A DNA stretch of 64,000 bases from positions 2,372,990 through 2,436,989 of the forward strand of contig NZ_AP024714.1 of the NCBI RefSeq assembly GCF_033126985.1, in the 5' to 3' direction. The translations under genes were made by a program, and so were the position numbers. The notes beneath the pieces are model-generated. The model did not search any database. It was not told the DNA's origin and saw only the letters and a program-made list of their open reading frames with translations. Position 1 is the stretch's first letter; each line of letters opens with the position of its first letter. This DNA comes from Methylomarinovum caldicuralii (lineage in GTDB: Bacteria; Pseudomonadota; Gammaproteobacteria; Methylococcales; Methylothermaceae). Positions 51,222-60,171 of this stretch are shown here, one piece after another.

Positions 51222-53246
51222 CTATTCCTGCAGCAGCTCCCACCCCGGATCGGGCGCGAACCTGGGTCCGTATTTTTCCGCCAGCGCTTCCAGGCGCCGG
51301 CGCACCGCCGCGAAACCACGCTGGCGGGCATAGTGGAGCGGTCCACCGCGGAAAGGGGCGAAACCGGTGCCGAACACCATGCCGGCGTCCACCAGATCCG
51401 CATCCTCGACCACCTGCTCCCGCAGCACCGCCACGCATTCGTTGACCAGGCGCAGGATCAGGCGGTCCTGAATCTCCGCCGCCGGCAGCGGGCCGGCGCC
51501 GGCCTTGGGCTTCAGGGGCGTGCGTCCCTTGTAGCGATAGAAGCCCTCGGCGCTTTTGACCCCCAGCTTGCCGGCCTCCACCTTCCGCCGCAGCAGCGCC
51601 GGCACCTCGGCGCCCAGGGCCTGGGCCAGTTCCTCGGCCACCGCCAGACAGATGTCGAGGCCGACGGTGTCGGCCAGCTCGATCGGCCCCATGGGCATGC
51701 CGAAATCGGTGGCGGCGCGGTCGATCACCGGCGCCGGCACCCCTTCCTCCAGCAGCCGCACCGCCTCCAGCAGGTAAGGCAGCAGGCAGCGGTTGACCAG
51801 AAAGCCGGGGGCGCTTTTGACCGGCAGGGGCAGCTTGTCGATGCGGCGGGCGAAGGCGGCGGCCCGGGCGGCAACGGCCGGATCGGTGTCCCTGCCGCTA
51901 ACCACCTCCACCAGGGGCATCTTGGCCACCGGATTGAAGAAATGCAGCCCCACCAGGCGGCCGGGGCGCTCGAGCACAGCGGCGATCCCCTCCAGGGGAA
52001 TGCTGGAAGTGTTGGTGGCCAGCAGCGCGCCGGCGTCCGCCCGCGCCTCCAGCTCCCGGAACACGGCCTGCTTGGTTTCCAGCTTCTCGACCACGGCCTC
52101 GATCACCACCTCGGCACGGGGGACCTCCAGTCCCTTGGGGTCGGGCAGCAGGCGGTCGCGGGCGGCGATGCGCTGATGGCAGCGGTGGAAACGCTTGTCG
52201 ATCAGGCGCGCCGTACGCTGGACCGCCGCCGTCAAATACTGGGGACCGCGATCCTGAAGGCCGGCCTTCAGCCCCTGGACCACCGCCCAGGCGGCGATGT
52301 CGCCCCCCATGGTGCCGGCGCCGACCACGTGGACCTGGGTGAAATCCGCATCGCCGCGGCCGAATCCCTTGATCCGTTCGCGCAGGAAGAACACCCGCAC
52401 CAGGTTGCGGGCGGTGTCGGTGCGGATCAGATCCGCCACCGATTTGGCCTCGGCGGCGAACATGGCGTCCGAGGCCCCGTGGCGGCGCCACAGGTCGATG
52501 AGGGCATAGGGGGCCGGATAGTGGCGCGGATCGGCGTGGCGGCGCACCTGCCGCCGCAGCCAGGCGGCCAGCGGCGGCCGCAACGGCGCGCTGTCGAGGG
52601 CCCGCAACCAAAGCGGCGGACACCGGCGCGGCGGCCGCCGCTGCAGCACCTGACGACATGCCCGGTCCAGGACCCACTCGGCCACGGCGTGGTCCGCCAG
52701 CCCCAACCGCCGGGCCTGACGGGCGGCAACGGTGCGCCCCGACAGCATCAGGTCGAAGGCGGCGGGCGCCCCGATGGTGCGGATCAGGCGCACGCTGCCG
52801 CCGAAGCCGGGATGGATCCCCAGCCGCACCTCCGGCAGTCCCAGGCGGGTGCGGTCGTCGTCGAGGGCGATGCGGTAGCTGCAGGCCAGGGCCAGTTCCA
52901 GGCCGCCGCCGAGACAGAAACCGTGAATCCGCGCCAGGGTGGGACAGGCAAGGGATTCGATCCGCCGGAAAAGCGCGTGGGCCCTGCGCATCAGGGCCAG
53001 CGCCTGGTCGCGGTTGGTGATGCGGGTGAACTCCCGGATGTCGGCCCCGGCGCAAAAACCGGACGCCTTGGCGGAAGCGATCACCACCCCGGCGGGCGGA
53101 TCGGCCTCCAACGCAGCGACGACCCGCTCCAGCTCGTCGAGCACCGCCGAGGACAGCACGTTGGCGTTGCTGTCGGCATGATCCATCCAGATCCAGACCA
53201 GCCCCTGATCGTCGGTTTCGAGACGGAAGTGACGGTATGAATTCAT
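51222..53246 (-). CDS. fadJ: FadJ/FadB-like bifunctional enoyl-CoA hydratase / 3-hydroxyacyl-CoA dehydrogenase
   Basis: A 674-residue beta-oxidation enzyme. The N-terminal crotonase domain (residues 1-200) has FCAGADIREFTRI and LGLPEVRLGIHPGFGGSVRL; the dehydrogenase part (from about 300) has the NAD loop VHVVGAGTMGGDIAAWAV, the catalytic His in LVGLHFFNPVAKMPLVEVV and RCLLPYLLEA. Trimmed length and the missing isomerase features point to FadJ rather than FadB. It hydrates and oxidises acyl-CoA intermediates; the thiolase for the next step lies at 53989-55296 on the same strand. Confidence 0.92.
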   Translation of the reverse strand: MNSYRHFRLETDDQGLVWIWMDHADSNANVLSSAVLDELERVVAALEADPPAGVVIASAKASGFCAGADIREFTRITNRDQALALMRRAHALFRRIESLACPTLARIHGFCLGGGLELALACSYRIALDDDRTRLGLPEVRLGIHPGFGGSVRLIRTIGAPAAFDLMLSGRTVAARQARRLGLADHAVAEWVLDRACRQVLQRRPPRRCPPLWLRALDSAPLRPPLAAWLRRQVRRHADPRHYPAPYALIDLWRRHGASDAMFAAEAKSVADLIRTDTARNLVRVFFLRERIKGFGRGDADFTQVHVVGAGTMGGDIAAWAVVQGLKAGLQDRGPQYLTAAVQRTARLIDKRFHRCHQRIAARDRLLPDPKGLEVPRAEVVIEAVVEKLETKQAVFRELEARADAGALLATNTSSIPLEGIAAVLERPGRLVGLHFFNPVAKMPLVEVVSGRDTDPAVAARAAAFARRIDKLPLPVKSAPGFLVNRCLLPYLLEAVRLLEEGVPAPVIDRAATDFGMPMGPIELADTVGLDICLAVAEELAQALGAEVPALLRRKVEAGKLGVKSAEGFYRYKGRTPLKPKAGAGPLPAAEIQDRLILRLVNECVAVLREQVVEDADLVDAGMVFGTGFAPFRGGPLHYARQRGFAAVRRRLEALAEKYGPRFAPDPGWELLQE

Positions 53247-53331
53247 GGCAAGTCACCTGCGGGTTGCATGCAGCCCCGACATTCGTTCCTGATAGAATAA
53301 GGACGAAACCTTAATGCCGAGGTGGCGGAAA

Positions 53332-53637
53332 ATGACAGAGCGGGTCGTTTTCTCCAAGCACGCCCTTTCTTCCTTGTGTCGCCGCTATCATATCCGGCGC
53401 ATGGCGTTTTTTGGTTCCGTCCTGCGTGACGATTTTGGGCCAGAAAGCGACGTTGACGTCCTGGTGGAATTCGAACCGGGTCACGTGCCGGGATTCGCAT
53501 TCGCCCGTCTGCAACGGGAATTGTCCACCCTGTTGGGAAGAGAGGTGGACTTGCATACCTACCACAGTCTGAGCCGGTATTTCCGCGACCGGGTAGCACA
53601 GGAAGCAGCCGTCCAGTATGAGAAGAAAACGGCTTAA
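53332..53637 (+). CDS. mntA: MNT-type minimal nucleotidyltransferase antitoxin
   Basis: A 101-residue minimal nucleotidyltransferase. The active-site pattern GS-x10-D-x-D is visible as FFGSVLRDDFGPESDVDVLV. In MntA-HepT pairs the nucleotidyltransferase adenylylates the HEPN toxin and keeps it inactive. The start at 53332 is chosen because GAGGTGG lies eight bases upstream. It overlaps the HEPN gene by 20 bases. The pair is opposite in strand to the flanking beta-oxidation genes. Confidence 0.88.
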   Translation: MTERVVFSKHALSSLCRRYHIRRMAFFGSVLRDDFGPESDVDVLVEFEPGHVPGFAFARLQRELSTLLGREVDLHTYHSLSRYFRDRVAQEAAVQYEKKTA

Positions 53638-53992
53638 GCCGGGGGATACCGTTCGCATTCGTCACATGCTGGACGCCGGCCATCGCGCCTGCCAATTGAG
53701 CCGTGACAAACGCATCAGCGAACTGGAACCTGACAGTGAAACAGCCCTGGCCCTTACGCGCCTCCTGGAAATCATCGGGGAAGCGGCAAAACAGATCAGC
53801 CCGCAGACCCAGTCCCTCGATCCCCAAATCCCGTGGCGCGACATCGCCGATACCCGCAACCGCATCATTCATGAGTATTTCGACGTAGACTTCACGATCA
53901 TTGAAACCATCATCGTGCAGGATCTTCCCGTACTGCTTCCCCGCCTGGAAAATCTGCTCCACCTGCTGCAGAAATCGGATACCACCTTTTAG
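53618..53992 (+). CDS. hepT: HepT-like HEPN-domain RNase toxin
   Basis: A 124-residue HEPN protein. The R-x4-6-H RNase motif is intact as RNRIIHEYFDVD; a helical bundle precedes it (ALALTRLLEIIGEAAKQIS). The Tyr three residues after the motif His is the residue adenylylated in studied HepT proteins. Its end overlaps the thiolase gene by four bases, tail to tail. Confidence 0.88.
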   Translation: MRRKRLKPGDTVRIRHMLDAGHRACQLSRDKRISELEPDSETALALTRLLEIIGEAAKQISPQTQSLDPQIPWRDIADTRNRIIHEYFDVDFTIIETIIVQDLPVLLPRLENLLHLLQKSDTTF

Positions 53993-55296
53993 CCACGCCG
54001 TTCCACCAGCATCGCCCCGCCCTGGCCGCCGCCGATGCAGAGGGTCGCCACCCCGAGGTGGGCCTGCTTCTCCGCCAGCGCCCGCAGCAGGTGGAGGACG
54101 ATGCGGGCGCCGCTCATTCCCACCGGATGGCCGACGGCGATGGCGCCGCCGGCCACATTGAGTCGCTCCTCGTCGATGCGGCCCAGCGGCCGGTCGCGGC
54201 CCAGCTCGTCGCGGCAGAAACCGGCGTCGGCGAAGGCTTCGAGGCAGGCGAGCACCTGGGCGGCGAAGGCCTCGTTGATCTCCCAGTAGTCGATATCGCC
54301 CAGGTCGAGACCGTTGCGCGCCAGCAGGGCGGCGCTGGCGTACACCGGCCCCAGCCCCATGGTGGCCGGGTCGAGGCCGGCCCAGGCGCAGTCGACGATC
54401 CGCCCCAGCACCGGGAGTTCGTAGCGGCGCACCGCCTCTTCCGATGCCAGCAGCAACCAGCAGGCCCCGTCGGTGACCTGGGAGCTGTTGCCGGCGGTCA
54501 CCAGCCCGAACTCGCGCTCGAAGATGGGCGGGAGCTTGGCCAGCTGTTCTAGGGTGGTGTCGGGGCGGACGCCGTCGTCGTGGTCGTGATAGCGGCCTTC
54601 ATCGTCGTAAAGGATTTCGATTTCCTCCGCCAGCCGTCCTTCCGCCTGGGCCCTGGCGAGACGTTGGTGACTGCGGAGGGCGAAGGCATCCATCGCCTCG
54701 CGGGAAATCCCGAACTTCCACGCCAGCACCTCGGCGGTGCGACCCATGATCAGCCCCACGGTGGGATCGGTCAGCCCCCGCAGCAGGCCGATCACCGGCG
54801 CCAGATGGGCCGGGCGCAGCCGCCCCAGCAGTTTGAGGCGCTCCAGGGGGGATGCGGCCTTCTGCCAGGCGCCGAGCCAGGCCACCATGTCCTCGCTGAA
54901 CAGCACCGGGGCATGGCTCATGGCCTCGGTGCCGCCGGCGAGAATCAGATCGCTGCGGCCGGCGGCGATGGCGCGGGCGGCCGAATCCAAAGCCTGCATT
55001 CCCGAGCCGCAGTTGCGCTGCACCGTATAGGCTGGCACCGCCTTGCCGCAGCCAAGGCGCAGGGCCGCGACCCGGGCGATGTTGGCCTCGTCGGGTCCGG
55101 GGATGGCGCAGCCCAGGATCACCTGATCCAGCTCACCGGGCTCGAAGGGCTGGCGCGCCAGCAGGGGCTGGCCGGCGCGCACCGCCAGGTCGGCGGCGGT
55201 GAAGGGTCCGGGACGGCCCCGGGCCTTGAGACAAGGGGTGCGGCTGCCGTCGATCACATAGACCGGACGGCCGCCCAGCGGCGGTTCCGGTTTCAT
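53989..55296 (-). CDS. fadI: Acetyl-CoA C-acyltransferase (thiolase, FadI-like)
   Basis: A 435-residue thiolase that cleaves 3-ketoacyl-CoA to acetyl-CoA and a shortened acyl-CoA. The nucleophile Cys is in YTVQRNCGSGMQALDSAARA; the catalytic His in GGAIAVGHPVGMSGAR and second Cys in LCIGGGQGGAMLVE are present. The overlap with the FadE pseudogene (four bases at 55293-55296) implies a former fadE-fadI operon; fadJ lies after the inserted toxin-antitoxin pair. Confidence 0.93.
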   Translation of the reverse strand: MKPEPPLGGRPVYVIDGSRTPCLKARGRPGPFTAADLAVRAGQPLLARQPFEPGELDQVILGCAIPGPDEANIARVAALRLGCGKAVPAYTVQRNCGSGMQALDSAARAIAAGRSDLILAGGTEAMSHAPVLFSEDMVAWLGAWQKAASPLERLKLLGRLRPAHLAPVIGLLRGLTDPTVGLIMGRTAEVLAWKFGISREAMDAFALRSHQRLARAQAEGRLAEEIEILYDDEGRYHDHDDGVRPDTTLEQLAKLPPIFEREFGLVTAGNSSQVTDGACWLLLASEEAVRRYELPVLGRIVDCAWAGLDPATMGLGPVYASAALLARNGLDLGDIDYWEINEAFAAQVLACLEAFADAGFCRDELGRDRPLGRIDEERLNVAGGAIAVGHPVGMSGARIVLHLLRALAEKQAHLGVATLCIGGGQGGAMLVERRG

Positions 55297-57515
55297 GAGC
55301 GCACCTCCTGGTTGGAACCGGCAAATTCGTCAGGGGCGAACGCATCCACGGCGATCACCTCGGCCTGCAGGCGGCGGGCCTCGGCCACGGCGTCGCCCTC
55401 CTCGGGCCGGAGGATTCCGGCGGCCACCGCGGCCGCCGGATCGGCGGCGCTCGCCAGCCGACCCTCCCGCACCGCCTGGTGCAGGCGTCGCTCGAAGGGT
55501 TCGGCGGTGATCACCGCCGCCAGGGCCCGTTCCAGAAGACCCAGCGGATCGTTCTCGTCCTCGGGCAGAAAGATGCCGGAAGTCAGGCGGTCGCGCGCCG
55601 GCGACGGCGTCTGCAGCAATTGGGCGACGGCGTGGTCGAGACGGTCGTCCGGGGGCGGGAACAGCGGCCGCCAGGGCAAAAGCAGGTGCTTGAGGATCCA
55701 GCCGAGCCAGGGATACGGGTAGTTGTCGAGGAGCACCGCCACCGCCTCCTCGGCCTGGTGCAGACACCAGCCCAGTCCCCACTCCAGCAGGGGACGCTCG
55801 TCGGCGTGGGTTTCCGGTTCCAGGCGGATCAGGGCCGAGGCCAGTTAGAGGTGACTGAGCACGTCGCCGAGGCGGGCGGAAATGCGCTCGCGCCGCTTCA
55901 GTTCCCCTCCCAGCAGCACCAGGCTGAGGTCACTGAGGAAGGCCAGCACCGCCGACATCCGGCTCAGGTGCTGCAGCGGCCGCTTGCGCGGTCCTCTGGG
56001 AACCTGGGCCAGATAACCGTGCAGCAGGCTGGTCCACAGGGCGCGCCAGGCGTTGGCGGCGAAGAACCGCAGGTGGCCGAACAGGGCCCGGTCGAAGGCC
56101 GCAAGGTCATCGGCTTCCAGCGCCTGCATCTCCGCTTGCAGGAAGGGATGGCAGCGCACCGCCCCTTGGCCGTAGATGATCATGCAGCGGGTCAGGATGT
56201 TGGCCCCTTCCACGGTGATGCTGATGGGGACCGCCTGATACATGTGATCCAGAGGGTTGCGCGGCCCCTGCATCACCGTCTTGCCGCCGTGGATATCCAT
56301 GGCGTCGTTGACCGCCTGACGCATGCGCTCGGTGGTGTGATATTTGAGGATCGCCGACGCCACCGCCGGTTTGACGCCCTGGTCGATGGCGGCCAGGGTG
56401 AAACGGCGGGCGGCGTCCACCAGGCAGGTGAAACCGCCGATGCGGGCCAGGGCCTCCTTGACCCCCTCGAAACGGCCGATGGGAACGTGAAACTGGCGCC
56501 GGATGCGGGCGTAGGCGCCGGTGGCGCGCGCCGCCCGCTGGGTGGCCGCCGCCGCCAGGGCCGGCAGGGAAATGCCGCGGCCTTCGGCCAGACATTCCAT
56601 CAGCATGCGCCAGCCCCTGCCGACCCCGTCGCGGCCGCCGATCACCTGTTCCAGGGGGACGAAGACGTCACGGCCGCAGGTGGGACCGTTCTGGAACGGA
56701 ATCCCCATGGGATCGTGGCGCCGGCCGATCTCCACGCCGGGCGTGTCGGTGGGGATCAGGGCCAGGGTGATGCCCAGCTCCTCGCGCTGGCCTAGCAGCC
56801 GCTCGGGATCGTAAAGCTTGAAGGCCAGCCCCAGCAGGGTCGCCACCGGCGCCAGGGTGATGTAACGCTTGTGCCAGTTGAGGCGGATGCCGAGGACACC
56901 GTCCTGCTCGCAGACGATGCCGGTGTCGGTCATGGCCCCGGCATCGGAACCGGCCTCGGGGGCGGTGCGGGCGAAACAGGGGACTTCCTCTCCCCGGGCC
57001 AGGCGCGGCAGATACCGGTCCTTCTGGGCTTCGGTGCCGTATTTGAGGATCAGCTCGCCGGGACCGAGGGAGTTGGGTACCATCACCGTCACCGCGGCGG
57101 TCAGGCTGCGGCTGGCGATCTTGAGGACGATGTCGGAATGGGCGCGGGCGGAAAATTCCAGGCCGCCGTAGCGCTTCGGCAGCACCAGACCGAAGAAGCT
57201 GCGGCTGCGGATGAAATCCCACACCTCGGGCGGCAGGTCACGGCGGCGGTGGACGATGTCCCAATCGTCGAGCATCCGGCACAGCTCGGCCACCGGCCCG
57301 TCGAGGAACGCCTGCTCCTCGGCGCTGAGCGGGTGCAGAGGGTAGGACAGCAATCTGTCCCAGTCCGGGCGGCCGCTGAACAGCTCCGCCTCCCACCAGA
57401 CATCGCCGGCCTCCAGCGCCTAACGCTCGGTGGCCGACAGCGGCGGCAGTCGCCGGCGCAGCCAGTGCATCAGGGGAGCGCTGAGCAGATGACGGCGCAG
57501 GGTGACGAACGGTAT
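55293..57515 (-). pseudogene. fadE: FadE-like acyl-CoA dehydrogenase with two in-frame stop codons and a missing N terminus
   Basis: The coding sequence for about 740 residues stays in one frame across 2.2 kb. It is broken twice. TAG at 57420-57422 lies between LPPLSATER and ALEAGDVWWEAELFSG, where E. coli FadE has Glu; TAA at 55845-55847 lies between RISARLGDVLSHL and LASALIRLEP, where it has Tyr. Both are one base from the expected codon (GAG, TAC). The membrane-anchor N terminus of FadE is not found. The catalytic core is intact (CFARTAPEAGSDAGAM, LTRCMIIYGQGAVRCHPF). Such a protein cannot be made whole without readthrough. First step of beta-oxidation. Confidence 0.85.
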
Positions 57516-57593
57516 GACCCCTCCTCGTGGCGGAATTCCGGCAATTCCGAGTGTACCGCCATTCAGCGCCGGTTGCACCCTTCGCAAACGAAA

Positions 57594-57623
57594 CCGGCCC
57601 GACGGGAAATCCCGCCGAGCCGG
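57594..57623 (-). terminator. Intrinsic terminator of the MxaJ-like gene
   Basis: The arms CCGGC (57594-57598) and GCCGG (57619-57623) enclose a second stem CGGG/CCCG around an AAAT loop. On the minus strand the hairpin is followed by TTTCGTTTG. It lies 27 bases after the stop of the gene at 57650, separating it from the fadE remnant. Confidence 0.65.
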
Positions 57624-57649
57624 CCTCCTCAAGCCGCCGAGATCGGCCC

Positions 57650-58489
57650 TCAGAGCGGATTGCCTTCCTTGTCCACCAGAGGCACGTGATATTCCCTGAG
57701 GATGGCGAGGATGTCGTCGCGCTTGGCGTCGAGCAGCTGTTGCAGCTGATCGCGGCGCGCCTTGTCCCCGCGGCGCACCGCCATGGAGATGGCGTAGTGG
57801 AACCGCACCCCCTTTTCGGACTTGAGCGGAATCAAGGTGTAGTCGTCCGGGTGCTTCCAGGCCAGATAGGCGCCGATGGGGCCCCAGACGATGGCCATGT
57901 TGACGTTGCCGGCGTCGAATTCCCGCTCCAGGCGCATGGCGGTGTTGACCTCGGGATCGCCGGTCATGGACTGATAGGTCCGCCCCTGCTTGAGTAGACC
58001 GTGGCGCAGCAGCCAGGTCACCCCGGAGGTGCGGTCGAACATGGCGATCTTGAGCTGGCGCTTGCGTTCCTCCGGCAGCTCGAAGAGCTGTGAGGGCCGC
58101 TGGATGTCGTCGAAGCCTTTGCCTTTGGCCACCGCCAGCACGTAGGTGGAACGGTAGTAGGGCTTGGTGGTCGCGGCCAGCTCGTAGCCGGCCGGCACGC
58201 CCATGACTACGTCACAGCGGTAGCGGCCGGTGTCCGGATCCTTCTTCTTCAGGGTATTGCGCAGAAACCCGATCCGCTGCGGGAACCAGGTGTATTCCAC
58301 CTTCTGCCCCAGTTCCCTGGCCAGCAGGGCGGCGATGCGGTTCTCGAAGCCGTCCTGGTTGCGGGTGGACAGGGGCGGGTTGGCCGGATCGGCACAGACG
58401 CGGAAGGCTTCTTCCTGCGCCTTAGGGGCCGACACGCCCAATCCCAGCAGCGCCGCCAGCAGAACCAATTTGGAATAACGTTTCATCAT
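57650..58489 (-). CDS. MxaJ/XoxJ-like quinoprotein dehydrogenase-associated solute-binding protein
   Basis: A 279-residue periplasmic protein. The signal peptide is MMKRYSKLVLLAALLGLGVS followed by APKAQ. The mature part begins FRVCADPANPPLSTRNQDGF, continuing with ALLARELGQKVEYTWFPQRI and RCDVVMGVPAGYELAATTKP, which is the pattern of the proteins tied to PQQ-dependent alcohol dehydrogenases (MxaJ, XoxJ). These are thought to help assemble or stabilise methanol dehydrogenase. Here it stands alone with its own terminator; no mxaF, xoxF or cytochrome gene is in the window. The start at 58489 is preceded by GGAG at seven bases. Confidence 0.85.
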   Translation of the reverse strand: MMKRYSKLVLLAALLGLGVSAPKAQEEAFRVCADPANPPLSTRNQDGFENRIAALLARELGQKVEYTWFPQRIGFLRNTLKKKDPDTGRYRCDVVMGVPAGYELAATTKPYYRSTYVLAVAKGKGFDDIQRPSQLFELPEERKRQLKIAMFDRTSGVTWLLRHGLLKQGRTYQSMTGDPEVNTAMRLEREFDAGNVNMAIVWGPIGAYLAWKHPDDYTLIPLKSEKGVRFHYAISMAVRRGDKARRDQLQQLLDAKRDDILAILREYHVPLVDKEGNPL

Positions 58490-58602
58490 GCGAAGCTCCA
58501 TCGTAAAGACCAACGGGAAGTATACCGAAAAGTCGGGCTGGTCCTTGTTGACCCAGGCGTTTTGGGGTAATTTGGGAAAATCCTTTCAACCGGGAATCCA
58601 GC

Positions 58603-58986
58603 ATGACCCTGCAAGCCAAAGACATCATGGAACCGCGGGTGGTTTCCGTCCCGCCGGAAATGCCCCTGGAACAGTTCGAGGAATTCCTCTCCATCCAGAA
58701 CATCGATGGGGCGCCGGTCCAGAACGCCGCCGGCGAGATCGTCGGCATCGCCTCCAAGACCGACGTCATCCGCGCCCTGCGCTTTCAGTCCCGCGGCGTT
58801 TCCCCGGAGAAGGTCACCGTGGCCGACATCATGACCGACAACGTGGTGTTCGTCCCCCCCGACCTTTCGCCTCCTGAAGTGGCGGAGCTGATGATCGACC
58901 AGGGCATCCATCGGGTCCTGGTGGGAGACCGCCAGCACGTGCGCGGCATCATCACCGCCTTCGACCTGCTGCGTCTGGTCCGGTAA
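58603..58986 (+). CDS. Two-CBS-domain protein
   Basis: A 127-residue protein of two CBS motifs: AKDIMEPRVVSVPPEMPLEQ then VTVADIMTDNVVFVPPDLSP, with the G-I-x-T/S-x-x-D ends IVGIASKTDVIRAL and RGIITAFDLLRLV. Such stand-alone proteins bind adenosine nucleotides and regulate unknown partners. It is divergent from the MxaJ-like gene; whether it acts on it is not known. Confidence 0.92.
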   Translation: MTLQAKDIMEPRVVSVPPEMPLEQFEEFLSIQNIDGAPVQNAAGEIVGIASKTDVIRALRFQSRGVSPEKVTVADIMTDNVVFVPPDLSPPEVAELMIDQGIHRVLVGDRQHVRGIITAFDLLRLVR

Positions 58987-58992
58987 ACAAAC

Positions 58993-59088
58993 GCCGGTGA
59001 TCTGTCTGGCGGGACGCGGGAAAGCCATCCCTGGCCGCTCGATACTCGGCCATCCAGGCCGGGTACGCCCGCCAGACGAATCACCGGC
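58993..59088. terminator. Long imperfect hairpin between convergent genes (bidirectional terminator candidate)
   Basis: GCCGGTGATCTGTCTGGCGG (58993-59012) pairs with CCGCCAGACGAATCACCGGC (59069-59088), with only the central two bases mismatched. An inner stem TGGCCG/CGGCCA (59032-59037 and 59047-59052) lies in the loop. It sits 7 bases after the CBS gene stop and 12 before the metA stop. It lacks a strong T run on either strand, so a REP- or attenuator-like element is the alternative. Confidence 0.55.
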
Positions 59089-59100
59089 ATTTGCATGATT

Positions 59101-60171
59101 TCAGAAAGCCAATCCCAGCGGATTGTCCGGATCGACGCCGGGCATGAACGGCACCCGCCGGTCCTGATCGGTGACCTGGTACACCAATCCCAGCCAGTTG
59201 TTGAACACCGCCTTGGCGGTGTCGCGCCAGGTGTTGTCGAGCGCAGGGACCAACTCGGCCTCGGGGAATTCCGGCGGCGGGAGGCCCCGGCGCCGGGCCG
59301 TCTCCACTGCCTCGCGGTAGGCGTCGAGACGGGCGATGGCCGCCGCTGACAGATAATTCTCCGGATACGGCGGATAGTCGTCGCGCTCACCGGCCCAGTA
59401 ACGCATCACCTCCCGCTTGTATTCCTTCAGCAGACTGATGGTGTCGTACTCGGGATGGCCCTGGAAGAACACCACCCGGAACCCGTCGGGGCTGGTGGCC
59501 AGATGGACGCCCGCCTCGGCGCTCTCCACCAGCACCCGCACCCCGACCCGCTCCAGATCAGCACGGAACAGTTCGTTGAAGCGGGAATGGGGGACGTCGA
59601 AGCGGGTGTTGATGTCGGCCACCAGGGGATGGCGCGGCTCCACCACCCGGTGAGAATACACCCCCCAACGCTTGGCCGGCAGACGGGTGCGGCGGATGCC
59701 GTAGCAGTACTGCACCAGAGCGTGGGTCGCCAGACAGGAACACAGGATCGAGGTGACGTTGCGCTTGGCCCAGTCGAACACCTCCGTCAGCGGCTCCCAG
59801 AAGGCTTCCTGGGGCAGGTCCGGATGGGTGACGTTGGCGCCGCTGACGATGAGGGCGTCGAGCCCCTCGGCCTTGATCTTTTCGAAGGGCTCGTAATAGC
59901 GGTCGATGTGGGCCTGGGCCTCCGGGCCCCGCGGCAGGCCGTCGATGGTGAAGGGATGGACGTAGAACTGGACGATCTGGTTGCAGGCACCCAACAGCCG
60001 GAAAAACTGGCGCTCGGTGGCCTCCAGGGCCTTGTCCGGCATCATGTTGAGCAGCCCGACGTGCAGCTCGCGGATGTCCTGACGCCGGGCGTGTTCCGGG
60101 GTCAGGATCTTCTGGCCCTCCGCCCGCAGGCGCGCGAAGGTGGGCAACGGGGTGTGGGCGACCAGCGGCAT
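59101..60171 (-). CDS. metA: Homoserine O-acyltransferase (MetA family, probably succinyltransferase)
   Basis: A 356-residue enzyme of the class-I glutamine amidotransferase-like fold that activates homoserine for methionine synthesis. The catalytic Cys is in ILCSCLATHALVQYC, and the His/Glu pair in VVFFQGHPEYDTISLL. The opening part has LLNMMPDKALEATERQFFRL. Acyl specificity (succinyl or acetyl) turns on a residue near the active site that I cannot judge safely. It follows a P-loop gene, with start and stop touching (60171). Confidence 0.9.
   Translation of the reverse strand: MPLVAHTPLPTFARLRAEGQKILTPEHARRQDIRELHVGLLNMMPDKALEATERQFFRLLGACNQIVQFYVHPFTIDGLPRGPEAQAHIDRYYEPFEKIKAEGLDALIVSGANVTHPDLPQEAFWEPLTEVFDWAKRNVTSILCSCLATHALVQYCYGIRRTRLPAKRWGVYSHRVVEPRHPLVADINTRFDVPHSRFNELFRADLERVGVRVLVESAEAGVHLATSPDGFRVVFFQGHPEYDTISLLKEYKREVMRYWAGERDDYPPYPENYLSAAAIARLDAYREAVETARRRGLPPPEFPEAELVPALDNTWRDTAKAVFNNWLGLVYQVTDQDRRVPFMPGVDPDNPLGLAF

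Noticed and set aside
51333-53240. Open frame of over 600 codons opposite fadJ
   Set aside because: Low-complexity His/Gln/Gly-rich translation with no motif; fadJ on the other strand has complete enzyme motifs.
55293-57515. In-frame stops taken as evidence of a changed genetic code
   Set aside because: TAA, TAG and TGA all serve as normal stops elsewhere in the window, so local mutation (or error) is the simpler reading.
58993-59088. Structured element near metA considered as a SAM riboswitch
   Set aside because: It lies after the 3' end of metA, not before its start, and lacks the conserved SAM riboswitch core as far as I can see.
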